From Antennarius striatus (lineage: Eukaryota; Chordata; Actinopteri; Lophiiformes; Antennariidae): a stretch of DNA of 64,000 nucleotides. Below are positions 40,501 through 51,299 of the stretch, piece by piece. The position numbers and the translations under genes are program-made. The DNA lies in contig NC_090782.1 of the NCBI RefSeq assembly GCF_040054535.1, forward strand, positions 21,173,001 through 21,237,000. The letters run 5' to 3'. The notes under the pieces were generated by a model. The model did no database searches. It worked only from the letters and a program-made list of their open reading frames with translations, and was not told the origin of the DNA. Every line of letters begins with the position of its first letter. Within the stretch, counting starts at the first letter, position 1.

Positions 40501-40811
40501 TAAAAATATTTTGTCAGTGAGTGAACAAAGTATAAAGGAAATTAAAACCAATACGACCAATCTATTGAGGTTTGAAGACGTTTACATTTCTCAACAGTGA
40601 AAGAGCGATAGAATAGAATAGAATAGCACTAGAAAGAGTTTTCTATTCTAATCAAGTGTTTGTGAGATCAGTGGTGACTTGGTCCCTTTATTCCCACCAC
40701 AATAAAAGCCTGGAGTCATTGCTTTATTATACAGCTTCCCCTTCGCTCTTTAAAGTAAACACATACTTAACCCCCCGCTGAGAAGTCGGGAAGGGTTGAG
40801 TTCAGAATGAA

Positions 40812-40857
<46 letters not shown>

Positions 40858-43800
40858 CTGGTGACCGAAGACAGGAAAGAAACAGCTAAATAATAGAAGG
40901 TGCAGTTTCGTACTCACTGGACACGCTGTAAGCTAATTGCCAGGGGGCCGGTATCCAGGGCGACTGATGACTGAAGGTCACAAGTTAAATTTTCCCAGTT
41001 TTCATCAAGTCTGCACAGAATGTCCAAACACGTGCCTAAGGAGAGATTACATTTGCATGTTAGCCTGAGGCAACTGTGATAGCGTAATGAAGCCTTCTGA
41101 GAAAAAAGCCCCTTTAACATTCTGAGAACTCTGCTTTAAACTTATAGAGTGAAATATCAACGATCCGAGCAGCAATGAAGGGACAGGTCTCCAGATATAT
41201 AACCGACAAGAAGCCATATTCTTAGCTTAAAGCTAGTAGTTTAGGGAAATTGAGTTAGGAAGGTCAATATGTATTCTAAAAAAATTCAATGCTAATAGTG
41301 GTGAGGTGCAGCGATCCATCTATTATCTTATTTAAGCATATTAGCATGTTAGCATTTGCTAACCTTCAATGTAAATAAATACAAATGATCTGACTTAAGT
41401 TATTTCTTCATAGGATGTACAGTTTCAGTATTTCTAGCAACATTTTGTGAAAATCAGTCCAGTAATTTTTGCATAAGTAGAGAAAACATTAACAATCACA
41501 ACATTTGCAAATTTTGATAGAAAACCAAAAACATCTTTTGCAACTGGAATAAAATGTTAGCTTTCCACACAATCCTGCTGATAATCACTCGAGCAACTGG
41601 AGATGGGCAGAATGCCTAATCTCCTCAATTGGAGGTAATAAAAACCATGATGGTTGTCTGGTATTCATAAACACCAGATACATTATCCTAGAAAGCCTCA
41701 TCCTTCTGCAGATATTCAGCCTGATTGTGAAAATTCCTCGTAAAGCTGTCAGGGGGCGCGAGGAAGACCTTTAACTCCTCTGTTTAATTATTGTTGCTTT
41801 GACACGAGGCTGGAAGGGCTTTGCTAATAACAATTGACTAAGATGCGTCACAACCGCTAACAGATCGATGCAAAAAAACAAATCTTCCAAGCCTTCCTAA
41901 AGCTGCAATATTGCCTCACCTACATCTTCACCTTCACACCAATCAGAGCAAAAGGGAAGGCCTCGGTGTTTCTACTCTTGAAATGGTCCTCATCTGCTTC
42001 CTGAACCAAACACGATTTTTTTGTCTTTTTATATTAAATAAGTGACGTTGACCAATGTGATCCGTTCCCACAACTGAGTTTCTCTCAAGCAGTCTGACTT
42101 TAGTTTGCATCCATACATTCTCTGTGGAGTTGAAGCTCTGGTGTCCTTTAGGACAAAAGCAACAAAAAAAACCATACATGATCAAAATGTGACTCTTTAT
42201 TTCAGAGTGGATTGGACCTTGACAGATAAATGAGTTGGATGATTATGACGACATTTTGAATTGAAAAAAATATCAGCTTCATCTTCAGTCAGTGTGTCCA
42301 CGTGAGATCACAATGCCGGGATGGAGTTTTTAAGTCAGAACAGGCACAGTGTAAGTTCACTGCAGACACACACATGCACACACACACACACACACACAGA
42401 CACACACACTGTCTCTCCCATGTGCATGCATGCCGGCCTAAAATCAAACAAATTTTAAAGTAATGGTAAATCATAATCTGATTCACTAAGGGGGCGTTAC
42501 GCGTGACTGAAGACTAGCAAAACAAGTAGAATTTGTCTTGTTGTTTGTTATTGGTAGTTTAATTGTTTAAAATAAACTATATTATCAAAAAAAACATGCT
42601 CATGTAGACACAAATCCCATTTTTGTGCATTCTATTTGAGATATTTTACCTCTGTTTGATAAAATAAAGCATAATCACTTAGTATATGAAAAAAAAAAAA
42701 ATACAGGTCACATAATGCAGATGGACCAGAACCAACTGCTGTGATAATTCTGTAATGTCTGATAAAAGGTCATCTTCACGAGCCACAATCACCAGACCAC
42801 GGGGTTATGAGTCAGAACAACTGTGATCATTTCCCAGGATTTATAATCACACGGTTCCACACGCTGAGGAGAGGCTGAAGGACGATTAAATGTAATGAGC
42901 CTATCCGGCTCATCTTTTGGGGCATCTCTATCAGCACCATGAGGCTCTGTGACGCTAACTCTTCTTGTTGGTTTTCAGGAGCACGAAGCACATCGCATAC
43001 CTAACCTGTTGCTTCTGAACAAACTGTTATGCTCTTGTTCCCTCACGCAGCACTGATGCCTTTCCCGTCACATCTTGTTTCGAGTCGCAGATGGAATAGC
43101 GTGAAATCACCAGCTGGAATGTGTACAGCATTAGCTGCAGGCTTAAGTGTAGGCTAACTAGGATAAAAAAAAAGCCTGTAGAAGAAGAGGAAGAGCAACA
43201 GCTCATGTGGGAAGAAAGGCAACATGGTATTAAATACATGTTGCCTTTAAAGCTGTAAATTGTTCCATTAGTCTTAAAAGGAACATTTTCTATGTCTTAC
43301 CGCCTGAGAGCTCGCGATGATGTGATCCAGCTGTTAAGCTCCTGAAGCTGCAGCGGCGATAAGTCGATTGGTTCGATTGGGAGAGGTTTGCTTGCGCTGC
43401 GTGAGAGTCGTCTTCCTCCACCGGTAGGTCGACCGATGAAGAGTCACAACACAGTTCATCCTGCCAGGGGAGGTTCACAGCACCCGAGAGGAAGGAGGTT
43501 CCCCCGTCCCGCTCCAGACACCAAACACCTGCTGGAGGAGAAACGTCGATGGTCTTCAAAATTTAACTTTAAAGGCGAAGTTGAAGATTTTATTAATAAT
43601 TACATTTGGCTCATTCACAATAAGAACTCACACAGTAAAAGAAAGAAATTTGAGGATTGGTGCAACAAAAAGGTAGCAGCTCTATCTGAGACATCTCACA
43701 CTTAATTTTTTGGCTGTAAAACCCAAACAAGATTATTGTTTGTGCCACACAATAAACAGAAAAATCTCTTCTTAGTGAAGATATAAGGCGTTATCGATTT

Positions 43801-44434
43801 AACCTTGTACTGAAAGCCTTCATGTGGATTATAATAACTAGCAGTCAAAGATGGGAACGTTCACTTTCAATTTGTTCCATTCTGACCACATGAGGTGCTT
43901 TTCGTACAATCTGTGACACACAATAAATTTAAAGCGGTCAAGTGTCCACACTGGTTTAAGGTCACTGTGTTTCATATATATGGAGCTTAAATGGACTTAC
44001 ACATCACGGTTAGTGTTACTTCTTCGAAACATGAGAGCCACTCGAGAAAAAAGTCATTTCCAAGGTGAAATTAAATTCAAACCACCACCAGTAACAGTTC
44101 AAGAATGACTGACTACCATCTCAGTCTTCACACCCACACATTTTATTAACATCCAGAATTACATTTATCATCCCTGAACTCTCATTTATAAATGAAAACC
44201 AAACTAAAAAAGAGAAGTTCACGCTTCATGCATCATAAATATCACATTAAGATTCAGTAGCACCTCTTGGTAAAACCTCAGACTGCTGCATGAACAGTAT
44301 AATGTATGATGTTGGATGATAACACAACAGCCACATCTGAAGCTTATATTCGTGTGGATAAAAGACATCCTGCTGTGCTGGATGATGTACTCACCTCGGG
44401 ACGTCAGGAAAATATGAGCAAGGACGGTCAGCAT
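30138..44434 (-). CDS. lepr: Leptin receptor (LEPR), long form, 19 coding exons, complete
   Basis: Coding exons on the minus strand in transcript order: 44395-44434, 43301-43531, 40918-41035, 40295-40485, 38358-38506, 37386-37527, 36060-36220, 35836-35935, 35459-35558, 34316-34515, 33926-34080, 33324-33477, 33153-33235, 32849-33062, 31779-31985, 31612-31695, 31424-31517, 31018-31093, 30138-30935. All junctions are GT...AG and every phase agrees, giving 1098 residues. Exon 2 may instead begin at 43528 (tandem CAG acceptor, one residue fewer). The protein is a single-pass class I cytokine receptor that binds leptin at the cell surface and signals through JAK2 and STATs. Two WSXWS boxes (WSDWS near residue 278, WSEWS near 565), an Ig-like domain between them, a membrane segment near 784-804, a Box 1 ([11 protein letters not shown]) and the tail tyrosine motifs match LEPR in order. 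Leptin-receptor identity is clear; the N-terminal exons are the least conserved. Confidence 0.94.
31986..32848 (-). other. lepr intron 14
   Basis: The intron separates the two membrane-proximal fibronectin exons. No repeat family or coding sequence is recognised; a minus-strand open frame at 32369-32647 has no homology. Confidence 0.6.
34516..35458 (-). other. lepr intron 9
   Basis: AT-rich intron of about 0.9 kb without recognisable repeats or coding sequence. Confidence 0.6.
36221..37385 (-). other. lepr intron 6
   Basis: The intron of about 1.2 kb includes, at roughly 36660-36965, a stretch with several TAAT-type motifs and little simple repeat; it could be conserved non-coding DNA, which only alignment would show. 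No coding sequence is supported. Confidence 0.4.
38507..40294 (-). other. lepr intron 4, with SINE body
   Basis: A 1.8 kb intron. Besides the SINE fragment at about 39920-40095, it is AT-rich. Plus-strand and minus-strand open frames here (38911-39114, 39498-39680) have no recognisable content. Confidence 0.6.
39920..40095 (+). repeat. SINE body fragment, second teleost family
   Basis: The run 'actgaacccaaattgctgcg', then 'tgatgagcaggtgaggctct' and 'ggtagcctctgcccgtgtga' followed by 'gaatgcgttggtgaatgg' is the known body of a common teleost tRNA-derived SINE (the one beginning with a TGGCTCAG A box). The tRNA-like head is missing or unrecognisable, so the copy is truncated at its 5' side. 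It sits in lepr intron 4. Confidence 0.65.
40813..40854 (+). repeat. (AC)n microsatellite in lepr intron 3
   Basis: Perfect AC repeat about 65 bases downstream (in transcript sense) of the exon 3 donor. Confidence 0.93.
41036..43300 (-). other. lepr intron 2, largest lepr intron
   Basis: A 2.3 kb intron with an interrupted AC tract at about 42364-42414 and otherwise AT-rich sequence. No coding sequence is supported. Confidence 0.6.
42364..42414 (+). repeat. Interrupted (AC)n microsatellite
   Basis: AC units with CATG and GAC interruptions in lepr intron 2. Confidence 0.85.
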
Positions 44435-45384
44435 CACAGACCGGAGCCTGGGCAGAGAAGGAAAAACATTGAGGTTGCAGCTCTAAACTGAGCAAATATC
44501 ACCGACATCAAATGTTTAATAGGCTCTGATCCATATCTTTGTAATGTTATCTTAATTTATCTTCACTACATCTTTGAGGAAGCCATAAAGGTAAGACTCA
44601 CAGAGCATCCAGACACTGCCTACCTATAGCATCCTGTGAATAACTTCCTTCTTCCATGTCTATGTGTGATATATTTCTGATTTATTTCACAATATCAACA
44701 GTCAATCAATGTCCAATGACCACTTTTTGACATACTCTGTGAAAAAGAGATAAATGTGTAATCATATGATGTCCTCCATCAGGTGCTGTGGGTTAACTCC
44801 ACAGGTAGAGGTATGCATGTCGGCACTGTCGTCAGCCTGCAGTAGAAGAACGAGTGGGGCAACTTTTCTACGGATGTAATATCTCACTAAACATTACATC
44901 TCTGTTGTGCGTTATTGCAGCTCATTAATCCAGATTCATGTCTTTTCAGGGACGTGGCTCCTGAAGGTGGATGGTTAAACTCCATCAGCGACAATAACTG
45001 CATCGCCTCTGATACGGTTGTCATGTGATGCCTACCGTAGTTTGAGTCCTAATCACCAGATGACGCTTTAGTTTGTTTTGGAGGTTGTTGGGGGTTTTTT
45101 TGAGGGTTTTTTTTTTTTTTTTTTAGTGGAAGCTATGAGTTTGCAAATGATGTGGTATTTGAAATAAACACAATCATCATTGTTCAGTCATTATATTTGC
45201 CTGTCTTCCATGCTGCATTCAAGGGCCCCCTGTAGAAACAGAACTTTTCAGTTGCTCATATCTTTGTTGAAAGTTGCAACGTTTCATGGTGATGTTGTAT
45301 GAACCCACTGATCTCAAATTAAATGATATATTTCATCTGATCATAACCTCACTGTGCTGATTAACAATGATGAACTGCAGAAAA

Positions 45385-45480
45385 TATACTGCCTGAGTGG
45401 GATTCAAACCTGTGAATTCAAATCACCACTGCAATTTCATTCACAGCTGATTGCTCTACTGTTGATGCTGCAGTACTTAC
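45385..45480 (-). repeat. Possible decayed tRNA-derived SINE head
   Basis: In reverse complement the stretch carries GGTTTGAATCC, which fits an RNA polymerase III B box, and upstream of it an 'agtagagcaatcagc' run as seen in tRNA-related SINEs. No good A box or tail is visible. Assignment is tentative. Confidence 0.25.
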
Positions 45481-47249
45481 ATTGTAGTGGTCATAGTGAG
45501 GGCATGGCCTAGCTGGGCTTTAGCTGGAGTGAATATCACTGAGGAGAAAGAGAGAACAAGTTTTTAGAAACCTCATCAGGTGATAACACACAGGAAAGCT
45601 GAAGCCATGCTGCAAGGAAGTCAATTTCGACTGGAGCAGGAAGAAAATCTTTGTTTTAATTTGAACAAACACGTTTAACAGCAGAGAACATAACTTTAAA
45701 AATGCATGAAATTCCTGGACAAGCCAGAAGCAAATAGATTGAAACAGCTATGTTCTAGAAACAGAAATAAAAGCTATTTTGAGAGGGCAATATCTCACTG
45801 ATAAGAACACCTCCAACGTCCCCTATCATTAAAAGAAGAAGCCCTCATCGTCTTTCTTGGTCAATGAATGGATTCATTAATCAGGGGATGTAAATCAGCC
45901 TCATCAGAACCAGGAGCAGGTAGAAGGACTGAACAAGATCTAATGCATTTAATCACAGCGAACACCTGTCATCACCTCCAGGGGTTCAAAACAAGACCTC
46001 ACAACCTCCTGGGACAAGTCATTACTTGTCATGTCATGGTTTCCCTGCAAATAACATGTTAGGATGAACGAAACAACATCCTGAGATCCTGATTTGTCAG
46101 CGTGGACTACTTTTCATGGGTTACAAAAATCAATTACGGTTGTTATTTTTCATATTATGAAGTAAAAATATAAATAGTATGTGAGCTACAATTACCTTAC
46201 CTTCTGCCAAGAAACAACATTCCGCTGATTGATTTGCACAATCGCCAGGTGAGGATTAATATAGTCAGATATATAAACAGGATAGCTGCTACGGTGTAAA
46301 TCCTATTAAAATCTAATCTCATCATATCTCAAAATTAATAGGAGACCCAAAAATACAGAAATGTCAGTTTTATCTTATTGGCTGTTTTTATCTGTCATCT
46401 TGTCAACAGTCGATTTCAGGATTAAAAGCTCAACCCATTAAACTGTCGATTTACCAGTAGAGCTTATCTACCATCAAGTAAACCCGAGAAAGCCACATAA
46501 AAAGGGATGCATTTACCAGAATTTGAAAAGAAAGATATTTTGTGCTCTCTTGAGCATTTTTAAAAACTTTTAAACACTTGATCTTGCTCTAAATCACATT
46601 CCTCATGGCCTTTCTCTGAGCTGACAATAGGCAGGTGGAGCCACACTCCCACTAGAGAAAAACACACCATGTCCCCAAAACTGATGCTGCTGACACGCAC
46701 ACCTTCCTCATCCTCTTGGGGTGGGATTAAGTCTGTCTGAAAGCTCTGCCTCTCCGCTCCAAGGACTCCACCTTCACTGCTCTGACTCAGTCCATGTCCG
46801 ATTATCAGGAGTCTTTACATAGAGGCGCTCCGGGGCTTGTCTGTCTACAAGATGACAGCACGACACCTGAGCAGGTTCATCCAAGCTATTCCCCCAAGAT
46901 GACAAGCGCGTCATGAATAATAATCACATTAAATAATAATAGTAATAATCTTTTCTTTCAATAAACTGATCAACAGATAGTGCGTCTGTAGTGTAGATCC
47001 ATCTATTAATGGAGCCAGGACGCATGCATGACATAATCTGCGAAATACAACAAGTTGTCCCGAGTGGGTGAGTCATTTCACACCTGCGTGACGGATCGCA
47101 AGTAAAACTGAACACTATTTAAACTAAACAAGAGAAACAAAAAAGTTAGTAATAATTAGTAATATTTCCTCACGTCTATCTTGTCTTCTTGGTTTAGTGA
47201 TTTTTGTCTTCAGGTATTATTTATGTCCGATTTATTCCTCAGATCTCGC

Positions 47250-47420
47250 TGTTTCCACACGCTGGGTTCGTTCCCGCCCTCCGTCACGACCCACTGTCAG
47301 CGAACAACCGGCTGGAACCTCCCGGTAAAGAGAATGAGACCGAAAACCGGGAGCAGCGGCGGAGGAGAGAAACGGCGTCCAGCCCACTGTGATGCGTTCA
47401 GGAACGCCTCAGGAAATCCT
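47250..47420 (-). promoter_or_regulatory. CpG-rich patch, likely lepr promoter / 5' exon
   Basis: Roughly sixteen CpG occur in about 150 bases, far more than in surrounding AT-rich DNA, with GC-box-like 'cccgccct' and a 'cccgccc' context. It lies about 2.8 kb upstream of the lepr start codon. Because lepr exon 1 begins almost at the ATG, a non-coding first exon further upstream is expected, and this patch is a natural site. Open frames on the plus strand here are by-products of high GC content. No clear donor site was fixed. Confidence 0.4.
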
Positions 47421-48989
47421 AACACTTCAGTTTTCAGCTGACGCCTGCTTCAAATAACTGTCTGTCTAAGAATGAATAATTAAAATCTATGGCGTGGAAT
47501 GTAGTGAGAACTGCCTTTATAACATTTTTAAGATATTCTACTATAGCATTTTCATTTTATTCTACCTGTAAACAGTGTTAACGTTACAAAGCACAGCCTT
47601 TGAACGCTACATAAACTACAGGTGATACAGTACTGTACTTGCATGGTGAAGTGCATAAAATATTATATTATCACTAAAATAATTTGTTCCCTTTTATTGT
47701 TAATAATCTTAATATAACCCCCACAAAAAGGTGAAGTGAGTGATTACTTTGGGGTTGTGGTTGGATTGTTTGGAAAATTACACAAAAACCACTTAACATA
47801 AATTCGTGAAACTCAGTAAAAGATTTGCACACACAGCAAGAAAGAACAAATTGAAATATGGAGTTTATAAGAATAAAGGTGAATGTTTTCCAAGCATTGC
47901 AAAAATAATCTTTTTGTCCTTTCTGTCAATTATATGTTACATCCAGTCGATTACAACTGGCATCATGGAGACCAACTGTTTTAATTACACCGCTGCCTCT
48001 GTCTGGGAGAACTACAGAACAGCCACAGTCTGCTTGAAACCACTCCAGCCTCACAGATGTACGAAACGTCTGTTGTACAAACATGTCTTCTGTTAGGAAG
48101 AACTGTGAGTCAACAGACTGCAGCGGGAATCGGGAACAAACAGGGCTGGATTGCAGACCTCTGCCGGGGCTTCGTTCTATTTTAAATACTACTGAAAAAG
48201 TTCACTGTTTAAGTCCTGGAAAAAGTCTCCATACACACGTGGATCATTGGCCACACCAAGAAGTTAACCTACTTTTCCAAATGCAAACAGACGATCCAGT
48301 CAATAATGTGCCATTTGATTGGAAAGAATGTCTGTGTTGGTGTTCAATGGGAAGAAAGCATCGCATTTTAGACTAGAAGGAAAAAATAATAATGTCAGTG
48401 GAAAACATAGGTAATGTCAGTATGGAAAGATTAATAATGAGAAAAGGAGACCTTTGAGAACCAAGGGTGAACAGGGAAACACTCATTCGTGTTAACACCT
48501 TATTAGTGTTTCACACAGTCGTAGTTGCGTTTAAATTCTATATTTTAAATTTGTAATTAATTTTTACCCAGTGCACAACTTTGAGTTCTTAATCAGTTTT
48601 GATTTACGAGCACTTTCAGCCATAATTAATGTAGATTTTATCATAAAAAATGATTATAAAAGTGATGAACGTGCTGATTAGAGTGTACCTTCTACCTTTT
48701 ATTCCTTCTCCCACCATCATCTGAAAGTTTGCTCATCCGATTTGGCTTCCATGCTGGGTGTAATGAGAAGAAATCTAATCTATTTGCAACATCATCTCAC
48801 AGCCTGCCAAACAAATTAGATCATAATGCATGTGTGACTGTGGGTATCACACCGTCTTGTTGGAATTAGTGTCTGTTATGATGACGGGTAAATGGCTGAT
48901 CCATCTGTAAGTGCGGATACCGATTTCCCACACCTTTGATGATACCTTCTGCTTTATAGGTACAGTACAAGATCAGACATACCAGGTCC

Positions 48990-49014
48990 AGTGTGTGTGT
49001 GTGTGTGTGTGTGT
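48990..49014 (+). repeat. (TG)n microsatellite
   Basis: Short perfect TG repeat upstream of lepr. Confidence 0.8.
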
Positions 49015-50012
49015 GGACATTCATTCATCTAACATGCATACTTTTGGGCTGTAAAATAAACGCAGAACACCTGATAGAAACCAAGGCAGACAGGTCGAAA
49101 ACACGCGAAAACTGCTGGTCGACAAATGAAAGAAGCTCCTTCCTGCTGGTCAGTCACCTCGGTGCCCACAAAACCATTCTGTTGCCCTTTAAGCAATTAT
49201 TTGCTGAGGTTAAGTCAAGGTGAGGCCAAGAGCAGCTGAATTCTGGGTAAGCCTCCATGTGAGTGACAAGAGTAAGACTATGCTAAAGTCACTATCGTCC
49301 TCTATGACGTAGAACGAGTGAGTCAGTGTGCGCTAACATAAATTTGCCTATGTGAAAGGGAGGCAATTCATTTGCAAATGGCTTTCCTCGATCTGCGTCA
49401 CAACGGAGGCTCATTGCTTAGATTTCACAGGCTGCTGATCTTTATAGAGATTGATTCGGCTCATCATTGTCAGCCGCCTGGCATCGCTCTACCGCTGACT
49501 GTTGCCGCAGCCGATGGGGATTAAAAACATCTGGCCTCACACTCACCCATCCATAGAGGAGCAGAGAGTTAGAAAATAAATAAAATAAATGCAAAATTTT
49601 TCCATGCAGTCGCTTTTTTTTTTTTTTTTTTTTGCTATTCAAGTCCTGTAGCAGCTGTTGTCAGATGACTTGTTCCAGGTTTTTCATCAGTCTGTATGAA
49701 TAAGTATTGACCTGGCCATGACGATTGAATTACTCCTCATCTAGCACGCTGGATTCTGTGAAACCTGATGAATTTAGCTGATGGGGGCTACTTCTAGGGG
49801 AAGAAAGTAATTAGAAAGGCTTGCTCACACTTAACATTCACACGCTACATCTATTTATTTGCTGACAAGGTCAACCACCTGTGTGGTTACTCCTCCAAAT
49901 CCTGATCTCTCAATGCACTTTCATTTTCCCGCTGCTCTCGCTTTGATTTTACCAATGCCGTGCTAAAATGACGAAGGAATCTGATACTCAGACTCAGTAC
50001 ATAAATCTAGAC

Positions 50013-51299
50013 CAGAGATGGACAGAGTACTTGACCCCAGCACTTGAGGAACAGTACAAATACTTCTGGTCAAAATATACTCCGCTACATATACTCCGCT
50101 AAATGTACTTAAGTATTCAAGAGTAAATGCTTTTAAATGTGCTTAAAGTAAAAGAGTAAATTCCTATTTTTTTGTCTTTGATGAGAACGGACCTGACTGA
50201 ATTACTGTACTTTTACAGTTTTATATATAGTACCTTGTATCTCTTGTTTCAGAGAAAACTTTTTGAAACCACCTGCACTGATGTGCTTGTCTGTAGAACC
50301 ATTATGTTATACTGTACCAAGACTTCCCCAACATCTATAAAAATGGAAATAAAATTAATGGAATCATCAAAGAGGACAATTATGTCATTTTCACATTTTA
50401 TTAAACAATTTCCCCCTTCCATACACACACAAGACCAAATGGAGCCATACAGGCCCAACCAACTCGTTTAACTGGGGACCAACTGGAACCCCTGAAGGAC
50501 ACCCTGGTGGACTACTGGTTGAGAACCACTGCTCTACAACAAACTAAAGCTCTGCCTTCAACAACTCAATGTTTACAGGAAGGACATATCCCAGTACCAC
50601 AATATTTGTCTCCCCCCGACTGTCTGTCTCCCCCCCCCAATCTGTGTGTCTCCCCCTGCCCCCCAGTCTGTGTGGCCCTGTGTCCGCCAGTCTCTGTCAG
50701 TCTGTAAAAATAAGTGCCCAGAGGTCTCTAGGTGTGACTTTTGTCAGTTTTTCTTCGGCAAACACAATAAGCATTTGAAAATGTACTTTTTCTTGTCTGA
50801 GTCCACGTTGTCCTTTTTCACTTCTACAAACTCAAACATATCTTTAAGATAAGGCCATGGGTTTTCTTCCTCCGCCTCATAAAACTCCGCCTCATCATGT
50901 TCATCAGATTCAACGGAGGCTTCTTCGGCAGTAGCCATTGCCACCGTGGTCTAGTTCTGAGCTGGATAGGGGATGACGTATATCCGCTTTTACGTAAATC
51001 CCTGTTGAGAACGTGTACTGTGATAGGTTCCTTCTTTGACAAACACTGCGTGTGGCCAACTGCATTTTAGGGGGGGGGACGACAAAAAAACAACAACAGG
51101 CAAACCTAAAAGTAACGAGTATTCATGAGCCTTCTCAGAAATTAACTCGAGTAAGAGTAAAAATCTTTGCCTTGGAAATGTATTCGATGAAGAGTAATAA
51201 GTATGAAAGAATTCTAGTGTTTGAGTAAAGTAAAAATCCTCAGAATCTGTACTTAAGTACAGTACTTATGTATATCTACTCCGTTACTGTGCACCCCGG
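50013..51299. mobile_element. hAT transposon remnant with 8 bp target-site duplication
   Basis: The 1287 bp element is flanked by ATCTAGAC at 50005-50012 and 51300-51307, the 8 bp duplication length typical of hAT. The left end is CAGAGATGGACAGAGTACTT; the right end in reverse complement begins CCGGGGTGCACAGTAACGGA, an imperfect terminal inverted repeat. Subterminal sequence carries repeated 'gtacttaagta' and 'gagtaaa' motifs seen in fish hAT families. Inside, a minus-strand frame encodes the N-terminus of a BED-type transposase. The length is far below an autonomous hAT, so most of the transposase is gone. Confidence 0.75.
50744..50938 (-). pseudogene. BED-finger N-terminal fragment of hAT transposase
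   Basis: From ATG 50938-50936 the frame starts with an acidic leader (EASVESDEHDEAEF) and then NPWPYLKDMFEFVEVKKD and FKCLLCLPKKN before a stop. The WPY(L)..F and C-x2-C pattern is that of the BED zinc finger at the N-terminus of fish hAT transposases. The second zinc-binding pair and the catalytic region are absent, so this is a non-functional fragment within the hAT remnant. Confidence 0.6.

Larger units (their letters stand above)
40295..44434 (-). other. lepr: lepr exons 1-4: signal peptide and N-terminal region
   Basis: Exon 1 encodes a short hydrophobic leader, [13 protein letters not shown], from the ATG at 44434-44432; the open frame reaches a GTG one codon further upstream, but the ATG is the start. 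Exons 2-4 encode a Cys- and Ser-rich N-terminal region that aligns poorly with mammals. The best anchors are [14 protein letters not shown] (compare mammalian QQIDANWNIQCWL) and the entry into the first fibronectin domain, VKPNPPINL, at the start of exon 5 (mammalian MVKPDPPLGL). The leader is short for a signal peptide, so an upstream in-frame coding exon is possible. Confidence 0.7.
44435..50004. other. lepr 5' flank
   Basis: This interval contains the CpG patch at about 47.3 kb, a possible SINE relic near 45.4 kb, a T/G-rich tract at about 45080-45125 and a TG tract near 48992. Two adjoining open frames at 47806-48096 and 48083-48376 have ordinary AT-rich composition, no domain and no splice sites that unite them. 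No gene is supported. Confidence 0.5.

Noticed and set aside
44775..44810. Palindrome-like TGTGGGTTAACTCCACA near lepr exon 1
   Set aside because: Short and imperfect; expected by chance in a window this size.
47181..47441. Plus-strand open frame in the CpG patch
   Set aside because: No homology; high GC lowers stop frequency. Better explained as promoter sequence.
47806..48376. Two overlapping plus-strand frames (96 and 97 codons)
   Set aside because: No recognisable domains, different frames, no splice sites linking them; likely chance.
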